A stretch of DNA of 64,000 bases from Dyella jiangningensis (GTDB taxonomy: Bacteria > Pseudomonadota > Gammaproteobacteria > Xanthomonadales > Rhodanobacteraceae): contig NZ_NFZS01000005.1 in the NCBI RefSeq assembly GCF_003264855.1, positions 186,001-250,000 of the forward strand, in the 5' to 3' direction. A program made the translations under genes and the position numbers. A model generated the notes under the pieces. It was not told the origin of the DNA, did not search any database, and saw nothing but the letters and a program-made list of their open reading frames with translations. Below are positions 8,842-18,062 of this stretch, piece by piece; the first letter of the stretch is position 1; each line of letters starts with the position of its first letter.

Positions 8842-9744
8842 ATGCGCGACCTCAACGACCTGTACTACTTCGCCCAGGTGGTCGAGCACCAGGGATTTGC
8901 GCCGGCCGGGCGCGCCCTGCGCATTCCCAAATCCAAGCTCAGCCGGCGGGTGGCGCTGCTGGAAGAGGAGCTGGGCGTACGCCTGATCCAGCGCTCGTCC
9001 CGCCGCTTCTCGGTGACCGAGATCGGCCAGGAGTTCTACCGACACTGCCGCGCCATGCTGGTGGAGGCGAATGCGGCAGACGAGGTGATCGCCCTGCGCA
9101 GCGCCGAGCCGCAGGGCGTGGTGCGGCTGAGCTGTCCCATCGCGCTGCTGCATGCGCGTGTCGGCGACATGCTGGCCGAATTCATGCGGCGCCATCCCAA
9201 GGTGACTCTGCTGCTGGAAAGCACCAACCGGCGCGTGGACGTGATCGCCGAAGGCTTCGACATCGCCATCCGCGCGCGCCCACCGCCGCTGGAAGACAGC
9301 GACCTGGTGATGCGCGTGTTTGCCGAACGCAGCTGGCGACTGGTGGCGAGCCCGACGCTCATCGCCGCGTTGGGCCGGCCCACCGTGCCGGCGGACCTCA
9401 ACCGCTTCCCCACCGTGGACACCGTGCCGCCGGCGGGGCATCACACCTGGGAACTGGACGGCCCCAACGGCGCGCGCGCCACGCTGCACCACACGCCGCG
9501 CATGGTCACCGACGATCTCATCGCGCTGCGTGCGGCGGCCGTCCACGGCGTCGCCATCACCCAGCTGCCCAGCATGGTGGTGACCGACCAGCTCAAGACG
9601 GGCGAACTGGAGGAACTGCTGCCGGGCTGGTCGCCGAAGCTTGGCATCGTGCACGCGGTGTATCCCTCGCGCCGCGGCATGCTGCCGGCGGTGCGGACCT
9701 TGCTCGACTTCCTGGCCGAACGGATGCGCGCGGCGGACGACTAG
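8842..9744 (+). CDS. LysR-family transcriptional regulator
   Basis: 300-residue regulator. The N-terminal winged helix-turn-helix is DLNDLYYFAQVVEHQGFAPA followed by GRALRIPKSKLSRRVALLEE, and a periplasmic-binding-like effector domain follows. It groups by eye with LysR proteins that sit beside pirin or quinone-related genes, but the effector is unknown. It is transcribed away from the pirin/isochorismatase trio with a palindromic operator candidate just upstream. It ends 71 bases before the helicase gene. Confidence 0.93.
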   Translation: MRDLNDLYYFAQVVEHQGFAPAGRALRIPKSKLSRRVALLEEELGVRLIQRSSRRFSVTEIGQEFYRHCRAMLVEANAADEVIALRSAEPQGVVRLSCPIALLHARVGDMLAEFMRRHPKVTLLLESTNRRVDVIAEGFDIAIRARPPPLEDSDLVMRVFAERSWRLVASPTLIAALGRPTVPADLNRFPTVDTVPPAGHHTWELDGPNGARATLHHTPRMVTDDLIALRAAAVHGVAITQLPSMVVTDQLKTGELEELLPGWSPKLGIVHAVYPSRRGMLPAVRTLLDFLAERMRAADD

Positions 9745-9815
9745 TGCGCTTCACGTCTCACCGGATGAGACGGCCACCGGCTGCAATGCCGCTCCCTGCC
9801 GGATGGAGCGCGCCG

Positions 9816-12236
9816 ATGAATGCCTTGCCCAACCCTCTCGCCCGCCGCGCGGTGCGGCAGGACGGCGCCCTGGCCGCGCCCGTGATCGGTGGCGATGAGC
9901 TGGCGGGTCGGCTGGTCAAGCGCTACGGCGATCGCATCACCGGCTCGTTCGTGCAACCCGCGCGCGAAGGCCGCTTCGCGCCGTTGCCCGGCGACATGCC
10001 GTCCGCATTGGCGCAGGCGCTACGCTCACGCGGCATCGAACAGCTCTACGACCACCAGGCGCAGGCCTGGAACGCCACCGCGGCCGGCAAGCACGTGGTG
10101 ATCGCCACGCCCACCGCGTCGGGCAAGTCACTGTGCTACACGCTCCCGGTGATCAGCGCGGCGATCCGCCAGCGCGCCAAGGCGCTGTTCCTGTTTCCCA
10201 CCAAGGCGCTCGCGCAGGACCAGGTCGCCGAGTTGCTGGAGCTCAACCAGGCCGGCGGGCTGGGCGTGAAAGCCTTCACCTTCGACGGCGATACGCCGGG
10301 TGACGCGCGCCAGGCGATCCGCCTGCATGGCGACATCGTGGTGAGCAATCCGGACATGCTGCACCAGGCGATCCTGCCGCATCACACCAAGTGGGCGCAG
10401 TTCTTCGAGAACCTGCGCTATATCGTCATCGACGAGGTGCACACCTATCGCGGCGTGTTCGGCTCGCACGTGGCCAACGTGCTGCGCCGCCTGCAGCGCG
10501 TGTGCGCGTTCTACGGCGTGTCGCCGCAATTCATCCTGTGCTCGGCCACCATCGGCAATCCCGCCGAGCACGCCAGCGCGCTGATCGAGCAGCCGGTTAC
10601 CGCCATCACCGAGAGCGGCGCGCCGGTGGGCGAGAAGCACGTACTGCTGTGGAACCCGCCGGTGGTGAACCCCGACCTCGGCCTGCGCGCCTCGGCGCGT
10701 TCGCAATCCAACCGCATCGCGCGCACGGCGATCCGCGCGGGCCTGAAGACGCTGGTGTTCGCGCAATCGCGGCTGATGGTGGAAGTGCTCACCAAGTACC
10801 TCAAGGACGTGTTCGACAGCGACCCGCGCAAGCCGCCGCGCATCCGCGCCTATCGCGGCGGCTACCTGCCGACCGAACGCCGCGCCGCCGAACGCGAGAT
10901 GCGCGCGGGACAGGTGGACGGCATCGTCAGCACTTCGGCGCTGGAGCTGGGCGTGGACATCGGTGCGCTGGACGTGGTGGTGCTCAATGGCTACCCCGGC
11001 AGCGTCGCCGCGACGTGGCAGCGCTTCGGCCGCGCCGGTCGCCGCCAGCAGGCGTCGCTCGGCGTGCTGGTCGCGAGCAGCGATCCGCTGGACCAGTACC
11101 TCGTGCGCCATCCCGAATTCTTCCAGGGCGCGCCACCGGAACATGCGCGCATCGCGCCCGACCAGCCGCTGATCCTGCTCGATCACATCCGCTGCGCGGC
11201 ATTCGAACTGCCGTTCCGCGACGGCGAACTGTACGGCCCGCAGGACGCCACGCCGTGGCTGCAGGTATTGGGTGAGGAAGGCGTGCTGCACCAGGAAGGC
11301 GAGCGCTTCGAATGGATCGCCGACAGCTATCCCGCCAATGCGGTGTCGCTGCGCTCGGTGGCCGACGGCAACTTCGTGGTGGTGGATCGCACCGAAGGCC
11401 GGCAGACCATCGTGGCGGAAGTGGATTTCAGCGCAGCCTCGCTCACGCTGTACGAAGGCGCCATCCACATGATCCAGTCGGTGCCCTACCAGGTGGAAAA
11501 GCTGGACTGGACCGGCCGCAAGGCCTACGTCACGCGTACGCAGGTCGACTACTACACCGACGCCATCGACTACACCAAGCTCAAGGTGCTGGAAGCGTTC
11601 GATGGCTCGCCCGCCGGCCGCGGCAGCGCGCACCACGGCGAAGTGCACGTGGCGCGCCGCGTGGCGGGCTACAAGAAGATCCGCTACTACACGCACGAGA
11701 ACATCGGCTACGGCCCGGTGAATCTGCCCGACCTGGAACTGCACACCACCGCCGTGTGGTGGCAGCTGCCGCAGCGTGCGCTGGAACAGGCCTTCGATCA
11801 CCGGCAGGAAGCGCTGGATGGTTTTCTCGCCGCGGCGCATGCGTTGCACATCGTCGCCACCGTCGCCGTGATGGCCGAGGCGCGCGACCTGCAGAAGGCG
11901 GTGGGCAGCGGCGACGGCGCGTGGTTCGCCACGCCCGATGCCAACGGCCGTGCGCAGATGCGATCGAGCTTCGGCGACGGCGATGCCGCGCTGCAGGGAC
12001 CGTTCGTACCGACGCTGTACCTGTACGACGCGTTCCCCGGCGGCGTCGGCCTGAGCGCACCGCTGTACGAACGGCGCGAAGATCTCGTGCGCTTCGCCCG
12101 CGAACTGGTGCATCGCTGCGACTGCCGCGCCGGCTGCCCCGCCTGCGTCGGTCCCGTGCTAGCCGTGGACGAGCAGCAGGAGCGCTCGCTCAAATCGCTC
12201 GCCACGCGCGTGCTCGACCTCATCGTCGCCCTGTGA
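9816..12236 (+). CDS. mrfA: MrfA/YprA-like DEAD/DEAH-box DNA helicase
   Basis: Superfamily 2 helicase of 806 residues. Motif I is TPTASGKSLCYTLP, motif II is IDEVHTY, motif III is LCSATIGNP, and motif VI contains QRFGRAGRR. The C-terminal part carries the cysteine cluster CDCRAGCPAC typical of the DUF1998 zinc-binding domain in MrfA (YprA). In Bacillus subtilis MrfA acts with the exonuclease MrfB in a UvrA-independent repair of mitomycin C damage. Here the next gene is an MrfB-like exonuclease overlapping by 4 bases, which strongly supports the assignment. The start at 9816 has GGAG 9 bases upstream; the frame is open from 9744. Confidence 0.92.
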   Translation: MNALPNPLARRAVRQDGALAAPVIGGDELAGRLVKRYGDRITGSFVQPAREGRFAPLPGDMPSALAQALRSRGIEQLYDHQAQAWNATAAGKHVVIATPTASGKSLCYTLPVISAAIRQRAKALFLFPTKALAQDQVAELLELNQAGGLGVKAFTFDGDTPGDARQAIRLHGDIVVSNPDMLHQAILPHHTKWAQFFENLRYIVIDEVHTYRGVFGSHVANVLRRLQRVCAFYGVSPQFILCSATIGNPAEHASALIEQPVTAITESGAPVGEKHVLLWNPPVVNPDLGLRASARSQSNRIARTAIRAGLKTLVFAQSRLMVEVLTKYLKDVFDSDPRKPPRIRAYRGGYLPTERRAAEREMRAGQVDGIVSTSALELGVDIGALDVVVLNGYPGSVAATWQRFGRAGRRQQASLGVLVASSDPLDQYLVRHPEFFQGAPPEHARIAPDQPLILLDHIRCAAFELPFRDGELYGPQDATPWLQVLGEEGVLHQEGERFEWIADSYPANAVSLRSVADGNFVVVDRTEGRQTIVAEVDFSAASLTLYEGAIHMIQSVPYQVEKLDWTGRKAYVTRTQVDYYTDAIDYTKLKVLEAFDGSPAGRGSAHHGEVHVARRVAGYKKIRYYTHENIGYGPVNLPDLELHTTAVWWQLPQRALEQAFDHRQEALDGFLAAAHALHIVATVAVMAEARDLQKAVGSGDGAWFATPDANGRAQMRSSFGDGDAALQGPFVPTLYLYDAFPGGVGLSAPLYERREDLVRFARELVHRCDCRAGCPACVGPVLAVDEQQERSLKSLATRVLDLIVAL

Positions 12237-13087
12237 GCGCGCTTGCCGACAAGCTGCGTGGCCTGCGCCGCCAGGCCGGCGTTGCGGCGCCCGCCGCGGA
12301 CGACCCGCGCCCCGCACGACGTTCCGCGCCCTTGCCCGACAACCTTCGCGCCCTGCTTGGCGTTCGACACCGCGTCGCCGCATCGCCACGCAAGGCGACG
12401 ACGGCACCGGCATCACTGCCCGGCCGCACGCTCGCTCCCGGCCTGCAGCTGTGCGAGGCGAACAGCGCGTGGCCGCCCGCGCCGCCCACGTTCCATGCGC
12501 AATTCGCCAAGCTCGATGCATGGATCGAACCGGAGCGCCTGCTGCTGTTCGATACCGAGACCACGGGCCTGTCCGGCGGCACCGGCACGCGTGCCTTCAT
12601 GATCGGCGTGGGCGATTGGCACGAAGGGCATTTTCGCGAGCGGCAACTGCTGATCACCACGCTCGCCGGCGAAGCGGCCATGCTCGATTGCTTCGCCGCC
12701 TGGCTGAAGCCCGAAAGCGTGCTGGTCAGCTACAACGGCAAGTCCTACGACGCACCGTTGCTCAAGACGCGCTTTCGCCTGCAACGCCGCGCCAGCCCGC
12801 TGGATGGCCTGATGCACATCGACCTGCTGCATCCGGTGCGGCGCCGTTGGCGCGGCGCGTGGGAAAACTGCCGTCTTGCCACCGCGGAGCGCCAGTTGCT
12901 GCAGGTAGTGCGCGAAGACGACCTGCCCGGCTCGGAAGCACCGGCCGCGTGGCTCGGCTTCCTGCGTGGCGGCTCGGCCGCGCCGTTGCATCGCGTGGCC
13001 CACCACAACAGCCAGGACCTGCGCAGCCTCGGCGGCATCCTCCAGCAGTTCGCATCGCCGCAGGAGGAGTTTCTTCCCCGCGAGTGA
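12233..13087 (+). CDS. mrfB: MrfB/YprB-like DnaQ-fold exonuclease
   Basis: 284-residue protein of the RNase H-like (YprB) family. It starts with GTG at 12233, overlapping the helicase stop (GTGA). An N-terminal basic linker of about 95 residues precedes the nuclease core. Core motifs are FDTETTGLSGG (metal-binding Asp and Glu), SYNGKSYDAPLL and HHNSQDLRSL (final Asp), as expected for a DEDD exonuclease. In Bacillus the MrfB homologue is a metal-dependent exonuclease working with MrfA. The tetratricopeptide tail present in some YprB proteins is absent or reduced here. The translational coupling suggests a stoichiometric helicase-nuclease complex. Confidence 0.9.
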   Translation: MSALADKLRGLRRQAGVAAPAADDPRPARRSAPLPDNLRALLGVRHRVAASPRKATTAPASLPGRTLAPGLQLCEANSAWPPAPPTFHAQFAKLDAWIEPERLLLFDTETTGLSGGTGTRAFMIGVGDWHEGHFRERQLLITTLAGEAAMLDCFAAWLKPESVLVSYNGKSYDAPLLKTRFRLQRRASPLDGLMHIDLLHPVRRRWRGAWENCRLATAERQLLQVVREDDLPGSEAPAAWLGFLRGGSAAPLHRVAHHNSQDLRSLGGILQQFASPQEEFLPRE

Positions 13088-13178
13088 AGTTCCGTCTGCA
13101 ATTCCCTTTAGCCGTCCGTATGAAACCTGCTTCCCAAGCAGGCCAGCGGCCACGGAACATGAAGGCCGCCTTCGGAAC

Positions 13179-14399
13179 TCAATGCTTCATGCTGAAGAGT
13201 CCGACGTCGATCGCCTCGGCCATGGCCTTGTAGCCCGCACCATTGGGGTGAAGATGATCGCCGCTGTCGTAGGCGGGGAGCATGCGATCGGTTTGCGACG
13301 GATCGCGTACGGCCTTGTCGAAGTCGATCACCGCGTCGAACGCACCGCCATGGCGTATCCACTCGTTGACCGCCTTGCGCTTCGCTTCGTTCGCGGCGGA
13401 ATGGTAGGGCCAGGAGGCGCCTCGGAAGGGCGTCAGCGTGGCGCCGTAAATGCGGATGCCGCGGGCGTGCGCGCGCTGGATCAGCGTCTTCATGCCGCCG
13501 GTGATCTGCTCGAGGCTCACGCGATCGTCCGGCTTTGACTGGGGGCCCGAACTGCCGATGTCGTTGATGCCTTCGAGCAGTACGATCCAACGCACGTTCG
13601 CCTGGTCCAGCGCATCGCGATCGAAACGCGACAAGGCACTGGGGCCGAAATCATCATGCAGGATGCGGTTGCCGCCGATACCCGCATTGGCCACGCCGAT
13701 GCCGTGGAAGCGCTCATCGGCCTGCAGTTGCGCGGCGAGCACGTCCGGCCAGCGCTGCTGCGCGTCGGCGTTCGAGCCCACGCCGTCGGTGATGGAATCG
13801 CCGAACGCCACGATCGTCGCGCCCTCCGCTGCCGGCGCCACGTCGACGTCCGTGAGGAAGAACCGGCTGCCGTTCGTCTCCGTACCCGGAAACTGCGCCG
13901 ACGCCGTGGCATCGCCCTGCTCGGTCAGGTACGCCGTCGCGAGCCCCGCGCTATGGATGGTGGAGGGCACGCCGCCATTCGCCGGCACGTACAGGCTGAC
14001 GGCCAACGCCTGCAGCGGCTTGACCGGCATCTCGACCGGATCGCTCCACCTGGCCTCGCCCTTGGCGAGCGTCGTCGTCGGCTTGCCGTCGAACAGCACG
14101 GCGTGATCCGTACCAGGCGCGGTAGCGCCACCTTCCGTGTGGGAGGCCACGTGCACGGGCCCGATCGTCAACGGGCCGTTGCCATCGAGGTTGGACAGTC
14201 GCAGGCGCAAGGCCGTGCCGCCCGCACTGATGCGCACCACCTGCCGGATCGTCTGGCCGGACACCACCGGGCCCGCTGCATCAGGCGACGCCGACCACGT
14301 ACCGACCCAGTGCGGCTCGCCGGCCGTCGCTGCGAAGGCCGATGCGAGACAGAGTGAGCAGGACAGTCCAAGGACGATGCGAAGCAGCGGGCGATGCAT
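13179..14399 (-). CDS. Secreted GDSL/SGNH-type esterase
   Basis: 406-residue exported hydrolase. Residues 1-23 are a signal peptide ending AFA. A beta-rich N-terminal domain (about 28-190) precedes an SGNH hydrolase domain. The catalytic serine is Ser202 in AFGDSITDG, Asn279 lies in GIND (block III), and Asp381 and His384 lie in DHLHPN (block V). Such two-domain proteins act on acetylated or esterified plant or microbial polysaccharides, but the substrate is not evident. The ATG at 14399 has GGAGGAGA upstream, so the longer open frame to 14573 is not used. It could be a client of the type II secretion system further along. Confidence 0.92.
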   Translation of the reverse strand: MHRPLLRIVLGLSCSLCLASAFAATAGEPHWVGTWSASPDAAGPVVSGQTIRQVVRISAGGTALRLRLSNLDGNGPLTIGPVHVASHTEGGATAPGTDHAVLFDGKPTTTLAKGEARWSDPVEMPVKPLQALAVSLYVPANGGVPSTIHSAGLATAYLTEQGDATASAQFPGTETNGSRFFLTDVDVAPAAEGATIVAFGDSITDGVGSNADAQQRWPDVLAAQLQADERFHGIGVANAGIGGNRILHDDFGPSALSRFDRDALDQANVRWIVLLEGINDIGSSGPQSKPDDRVSLEQITGGMKTLIQRAHARGIRIYGATLTPFRGASWPYHSAANEAKRKAVNEWIRHGGAFDAVIDFDKAVRDPSQTDRMLPAYDSGDHLHPNGAGYKAMAEAIDVGLFSMKH

Positions 14400-14624
14400 G
14401 GTGTCTCCTCCAATCGCGGTCGGGACGCGTCTTTGCGCTGAAGCGCAAGACCATAGCAAACCGCGTTGCCGTGGGCATGAAAGCCGCCTGCAGGCCGATC
14501 GACCACGCACGCTCCAGATCGCTTCCGGATCAGCCGGATATTTGCCTATGACGTCGCGACACATTCGCGGCATCTCGCATCGTCCACGAGATGCGGACGC
14601 TGCGAGCCCGGCAAGATGCAGGCT

Positions 14625-15110
14625 TCACGGATGCAGCGACAGCTCGGCCTCGATCTCCACCGGCATATGGAACGGAAGCTCCGCCATGCCCACGGCGCTG
14701 CGCGTATGGGCGCCACGCTCGGGACCGTACAACTCGAGGATGAGGTCCGAGAAGCCGTTGATGACGCCGGGCTGCTGCGCGAACCCCGGCGCGGAATTGA
14801 CCATGCCGAAGACGCGGTGCCAGCGGCGCACCCTGTCCAGGTCGCCGATGGCTCGCTGGATGCTCGCGAGCATCGACAGCGCGACCAGTCGCGCCGCGTG
14901 ATAACCCTGTTCGAGCGTGAGATCGGCGCCCACCTTGCCGAACGGTTCCGCCAGGGAGCCATCGGCGGCCTGTGGCCCATGGCCGGACGCCAGCACCCTC
15001 AAGCCATCCACCTGCACGACATCGAAGGGCAGCGACAGATGGGCTGGCACCGGAAACGGTGGAGGCAACACCAGGCCCAGCGCTTGCAGACGACGTTCGA
15101 TATCGCTCAT
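14625..15110 (-). CDS. RidA/YjgF-family protein
   Basis: 161-residue member of the Rid family (atypical, about 30 residues longer than RidA). It starts at ATG 15110 with AGGAAG upstream. Family features include the segment GLRVLASGHGP and the C-terminal HMPVEIEAELSL, which replaces the usual PVEIEAIA ending. Canonical RidA hydrolyses reactive enamines and imines made by PLP enzymes. This longer subgroup often has another or no known activity, so the substrate is left open. It sits alone on the minus strand between an exported hydrolase and the GDSL esterase. Confidence 0.85.
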   Translation of the reverse strand: MSDIERRLQALGLVLPPPFPVPAHLSLPFDVVQVDGLRVLASGHGPQAADGSLAEPFGKVGADLTLEQGYHAARLVALSMLASIQRAIGDLDRVRRWHRVFGMVNSAPGFAQQPGVINGFSDLILELYGPERGAHTRSAVGMAELPFHMPVEIEAELSLHP

Positions 15111-15268
15111 CGGTGTCTTCCTGTGTATCCCGAGGCCGTGGAAAGAGCCGGCCATAAGTTTGGACGTCCATTCCAGTCGAAACCCGGGGCGCCCATGGCG
15201 TACCCATCCAAGCTTAGCCGAGCACCTCCTCGCGTGCTCGCTGGCCTCGACACCGGATCGCAGTGTCG

Positions 15269-16219
15269 CTATGGCTCTACCGCCGGAAGAATGCCCAGGC
15301 TGCCCATCCACGTTTCGGCCAGCGCGGGCCAATGCGTGATCGGCAGCGAGGTGGGCCTCAGGCCGAAGGCGTGGCCTCCGTGCGGATAGACGTGCAGCTC
15401 GGCCGGCACGTCCGCGCGCTTCAGGGCGTTGTAATAGACCAGCGCCTGGTCCACGCCATCCACGTGATCGTCTTCCGCCTGCAGCACGAACGTCGGCGGC
15501 GTGTCGTGGGACACCGGCAAGTGCGGATTGAACTTGCCGCTGTCGGTCGCCAGATGCCCCGGATAGATGGCCAAGGCGAAATCCGGGCGACTGCTTTCCC
15601 TGTCCACCGCGTCGATCGGCGCATAGCTGCGCAGCTTGAACTGCGTGCTGACTTCCGCCACCAGGAAACCGCCGGCGGAGAACCCGAGCACGCCCACCTT
15701 GTGCGCATCGATGTGCCAGTCCGCCGCGTGCGCGCGCACCAGCCTCAGTGCGCGCTGCGCATCCTGCAATGAGGGCATCGACAAGTTGAAATTGTGCGGG
15801 CGGCAATCGCAATGCCAGTCATAGGGCGCGCTGGGCACGCGATATTTCAGCAGCACGCAGGTGACGCCCCTGGTGGTCAGCCAGTCGCAGACATCCGTGC
15901 CTTCCAGATCGATGGCCAGCATTTCGAAGCCGCCACCAGGAAAGACCACCACGGCGGCGCCGGTGTTCTTTCCCTGCGGCGCATAGACCGTCATCGTAGG
16001 CTGCGACACATTCCTGACGCCGGTCACCGTCTTGCCGCCGATCAGCGCCGCGGGATTCGTATCCACCTTCTCCGGCCCGGGCATCGCCACCGCGCCCGGT
16101 GGCGTGCCAGGCCACAGCGACAGCTGCGTGTGCCCGGCAGCGGGTTGCCACACCGTCGTTTCCGCGTGCACACCTGCGCAGCCGGCAAGCAGGCACAGTG
16201 CCGTCAACCATGACCTCAT
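15269..16219 (-). CDS. Exported alpha/beta hydrolase (BD-FAE/acetyl-xylan-esterase-like)
   Basis: 316-residue alpha/beta hydrolase. A signal peptide with lipobox LAGC (Cys14) suggests a lipoprotein. The oxyanion region is VVFPGGGF, the nucleophile is Ser181 in GFSAGG, the acid is Asp250 or Asp251 (QAEDDHV), and the base is His283 in PHGGHAFG. The profile matches the esterase/lipase group that includes feruloyl and acetyl-xylan esterases. GAGGAGGAT precedes the ATG at 16219 and fixes the start. Substrate specificity is not readable. Confidence 0.9.
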   Translation of the reverse strand: MRSWLTALCLLAGCAGVHAETTVWQPAAGHTQLSLWPGTPPGAVAMPGPEKVDTNPAALIGGKTVTGVRNVSQPTMTVYAPQGKNTGAAVVVFPGGGFEMLAIDLEGTDVCDWLTTRGVTCVLLKYRVPSAPYDWHCDCRPHNFNLSMPSLQDAQRALRLVRAHAADWHIDAHKVGVLGFSAGGFLVAEVSTQFKLRSYAPIDAVDRESSRPDFALAIYPGHLATDSGKFNPHLPVSHDTPPTFVLQAEDDHVDGVDQALVYYNALKRADVPAELHVYPHGGHAFGLRPTSLPITHWPALAETWMGSLGILPAVEP

Positions 16220-16594
16220 GGCGCATCCTCCTCGTTTGATGCCTGGAACGTACGGATCGCGAGAAAAGCCAGCCCTCCCGCCCCGCGACCGGAGCATGCG
16301 GGCGAGATCGGGCACTTTCGCGCCAGGCCGGAGGAAATCTCCGGGCAAGCCGGACGCACGTTCCTGATGGCACCAGAGCGCGCACCGGGACGCTGCGAAA
16401 GTCGCAGCCGAGTTGGCTGTCACCGTGCCTGACTTCGTCCGACACACGCGACCGCACCACGTTTCCGCAGGTTGGTGAGCGCCTGCGCGTTTTGCCACAT
16501 GCGCTTTCTTGCCGCGCCGAGCTGATCCAGACCGCTGTCAAACTTTGCGCCACCACCACTTTCCTACGCGCGGGCGATGCCCGGCGACCTACCC
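16220..16594. other. Intergenic region, 375 bases
   Basis: The spacer lies between the divergent hydrolase and the small membrane protein. I see no reading frame with coding character and no repeat. It should hold the promoters of both neighbours, but no convincing -35/-10 pair was recognised. Confidence 0.4.
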
Positions 16595-16753
16595 ATGATG
16601 AAGTTCAAGTTCAAGAAGCCCTCCGGCATGGCACTCGTGCTGACCCTGCTGTCACTCCTGTGCATCACCATCTATGGCGCCATCGCCTTCGGGCTCGCGT
16701 CGCAGATCGGCAAGGCACCCGGCGTCGTGCACGGCGTCACCGCCGACGATTGA
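16595..16753 (+). CDS. Small single-span membrane protein
   Basis: 52-residue open frame beginning MMKFKFKKPSG, a basic N-terminus, followed by a hydrophobic helix of about 20 residues (ALVLTLLSLLCITIYGAIAF) and a short polar tail. This is the pattern of a small inner-membrane protein with N-in orientation. An in-frame ATG also exists at 16577. There is no strong Shine-Dalgarno sequence, and I recognise no family. The physical pattern is better than chance, but expression is unproven. Confidence 0.5.
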   Translation: MMKFKFKKPSGMALVLTLLSLLCITIYGAIAFGLASQIGKAPGVVHGVTADD

Positions 16754-16991
16754 GACGTCTTCATAAGAAGGCGCCCACGACTTTCGGGTATGGCACCACA
16801 GCCAAGCGCAACGGTTCATCGCGCTTCATTGCCGCGCGTCATGCCGGCGGCGGCCATGTCCCGGGAGGGAGTCGCCCCACGCTCACGCAATAGGTGCCGG
16901 CGATCTTCCTTAGGCAGGCAAATCCGCCCAAGCCCACCGGACCGATATCCGCCTCAAGGGCGGTCGCGTCCCTCGACGCCGGTAGCCGGCC

Positions 16992-17321
16992 ATGCCGAAA
17001 ACCAGGCAGCTCGTGACCGCGCAGGATCAGCCAAATGGAAGATTGCGTGGTGCAGTGGGCGAGCTCAGCATGGGCGTCGGGTCGGAGGGGGCGCACATCG
17101 TGAAGACCTTCAGTTGCTATTTCCTGGGCGCGCAGGTGCGCGTCAGGTACGAACGCAGCGGCGACGAAGAGGCGATATGGATCGCCAACGTCGTGCTGGA
17201 TGGCCGGGTGCGCAGCATCGACGGCGCCGCCGCGCTGCAGACCCCATGTGCACAATCCGACGTCACGCGTTCCGTGCTGCGAGGGTTGGAATGGGTGCGC
17301 AAGTCTGACGCAAGCTTGTAG
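16992..17321 (+). CDS. Hypothetical protein
   Basis: 109-residue frame of unknown function. Codon third positions are strongly GC-biased from about residue 27 onward (MGVGSEGAHIVKTF onward), which suggests real coding there. ATG at 17070 is therefore an alternative start. The protein is soluble, without signal or membrane segments. It lies 66 bases upstream of the LuxR-type regulator and could be co-transcribed with it. Confidence 0.4.
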   Translation: MPKTRQLVTAQDQPNGRLRGAVGELSMGVGSEGAHIVKTFSCYFLGAQVRVRYERSGDEEAIWIANVVLDGRVRSIDGAAALQTPCAQSDVTRSVLRGLEWVRKSDASL

Positions 17322-17387
17322 CCAAGGGCTCCCGTTTCCTGGCGAGCTGCGCAGCACCGAACTTTTCCTGGACGGCGAGGCGAGCCC

Positions 17388-18062
17388 ATGACGATGAGTC
17401 GGCCGCATGCGCAGGTGATGTCGCGGAAACCCTCCATGGTGCTTTGCGACCATCATCTTCTGGTGGCCGAAGGCCTCGCGCGTGCGCTCGGCAACAGCTA
17501 TGAGATCAAGGCCGTGCTGAGAAGTGGCCGCGACCTGGAAGATCTGCTCGAGGCAAATCCGCCGGACGTCGTGATCACCGAAATCGACCTTGCGAACCGC
17601 AGCGGCCTCGCGGTGGCGGAGCTCATGGCGCACAAGCTGCACCATGTCTGCTTCATCGTATGCACGGCATCGACGGATGCAGGCGCACTGCATCGCGCTC
17701 TTCAGGCGGGTTCCTGCGCACTCGTCTCGAAGCAGGAAGGTGTGGCAGCGCTTCAACTGGCAGTTGATCTCGCCCTGCAAGGACGTTCGTACCTGTCCAG
17801 CACGCTCATGCAATGCCTGATCCACGAGCAGGTACTGCCGCCTGTGCGAATCAGCCCGCGGCAACAGATGGTGCTTGGCCTCATGGCGGAGGGCATGAAG
17901 GCACAGCAGATCGCCGACACGCTGGGACTGTCGCGACGAACCGTGGAAGCCCACAAGGCCCGACTCAGGTACCTGACCCAGACACACTCCCCGCAAGAAC
18001 TGCTCGCACTGGCGCGCCGCATGGGTCTTCTTCGGCAGCAAAGGAATACGGTCATCGCCTGA
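17388..18062 (+). CDS. LuxR/NarL-type regulator with degenerate receiver domain
   Basis: 224-residue protein with a receiver-like domain (about 17-130) and a C-terminal LuxR-type helix-turn-helix (ISPRQQMVLGLMAEG, then ADTLGLSRRTVEAHKARL). The receiver is atypical. The phosphorylatable Asp is replaced by Glu65 (VVITEIDL), and the second acidic-pocket residue is His22 (LCDHHLL). The conserved Thr/Ser (VCTAST) and Lys (LVSKQEG) remain. Glutamate at this position can mimic the phosphorylated state, so it may act without a kinase. GAGG lies 7 bases before the start at 17388. No kinase gene is adjacent. Confidence 0.88.
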   Translation: MTMSRPHAQVMSRKPSMVLCDHHLLVAEGLARALGNSYEIKAVLRSGRDLEDLLEANPPDVVITEIDLANRSGLAVAELMAHKLHHVCFIVCTASTDAGALHRALQAGSCALVSKQEGVAALQLAVDLALQGRSYLSSTLMQCLIHEQVLPPVRISPRQQMVLGLMAEGMKAQQIADTLGLSRRTVEAHKARLRYLTQTHSPQELLALARRMGLLRQQRNTVIA

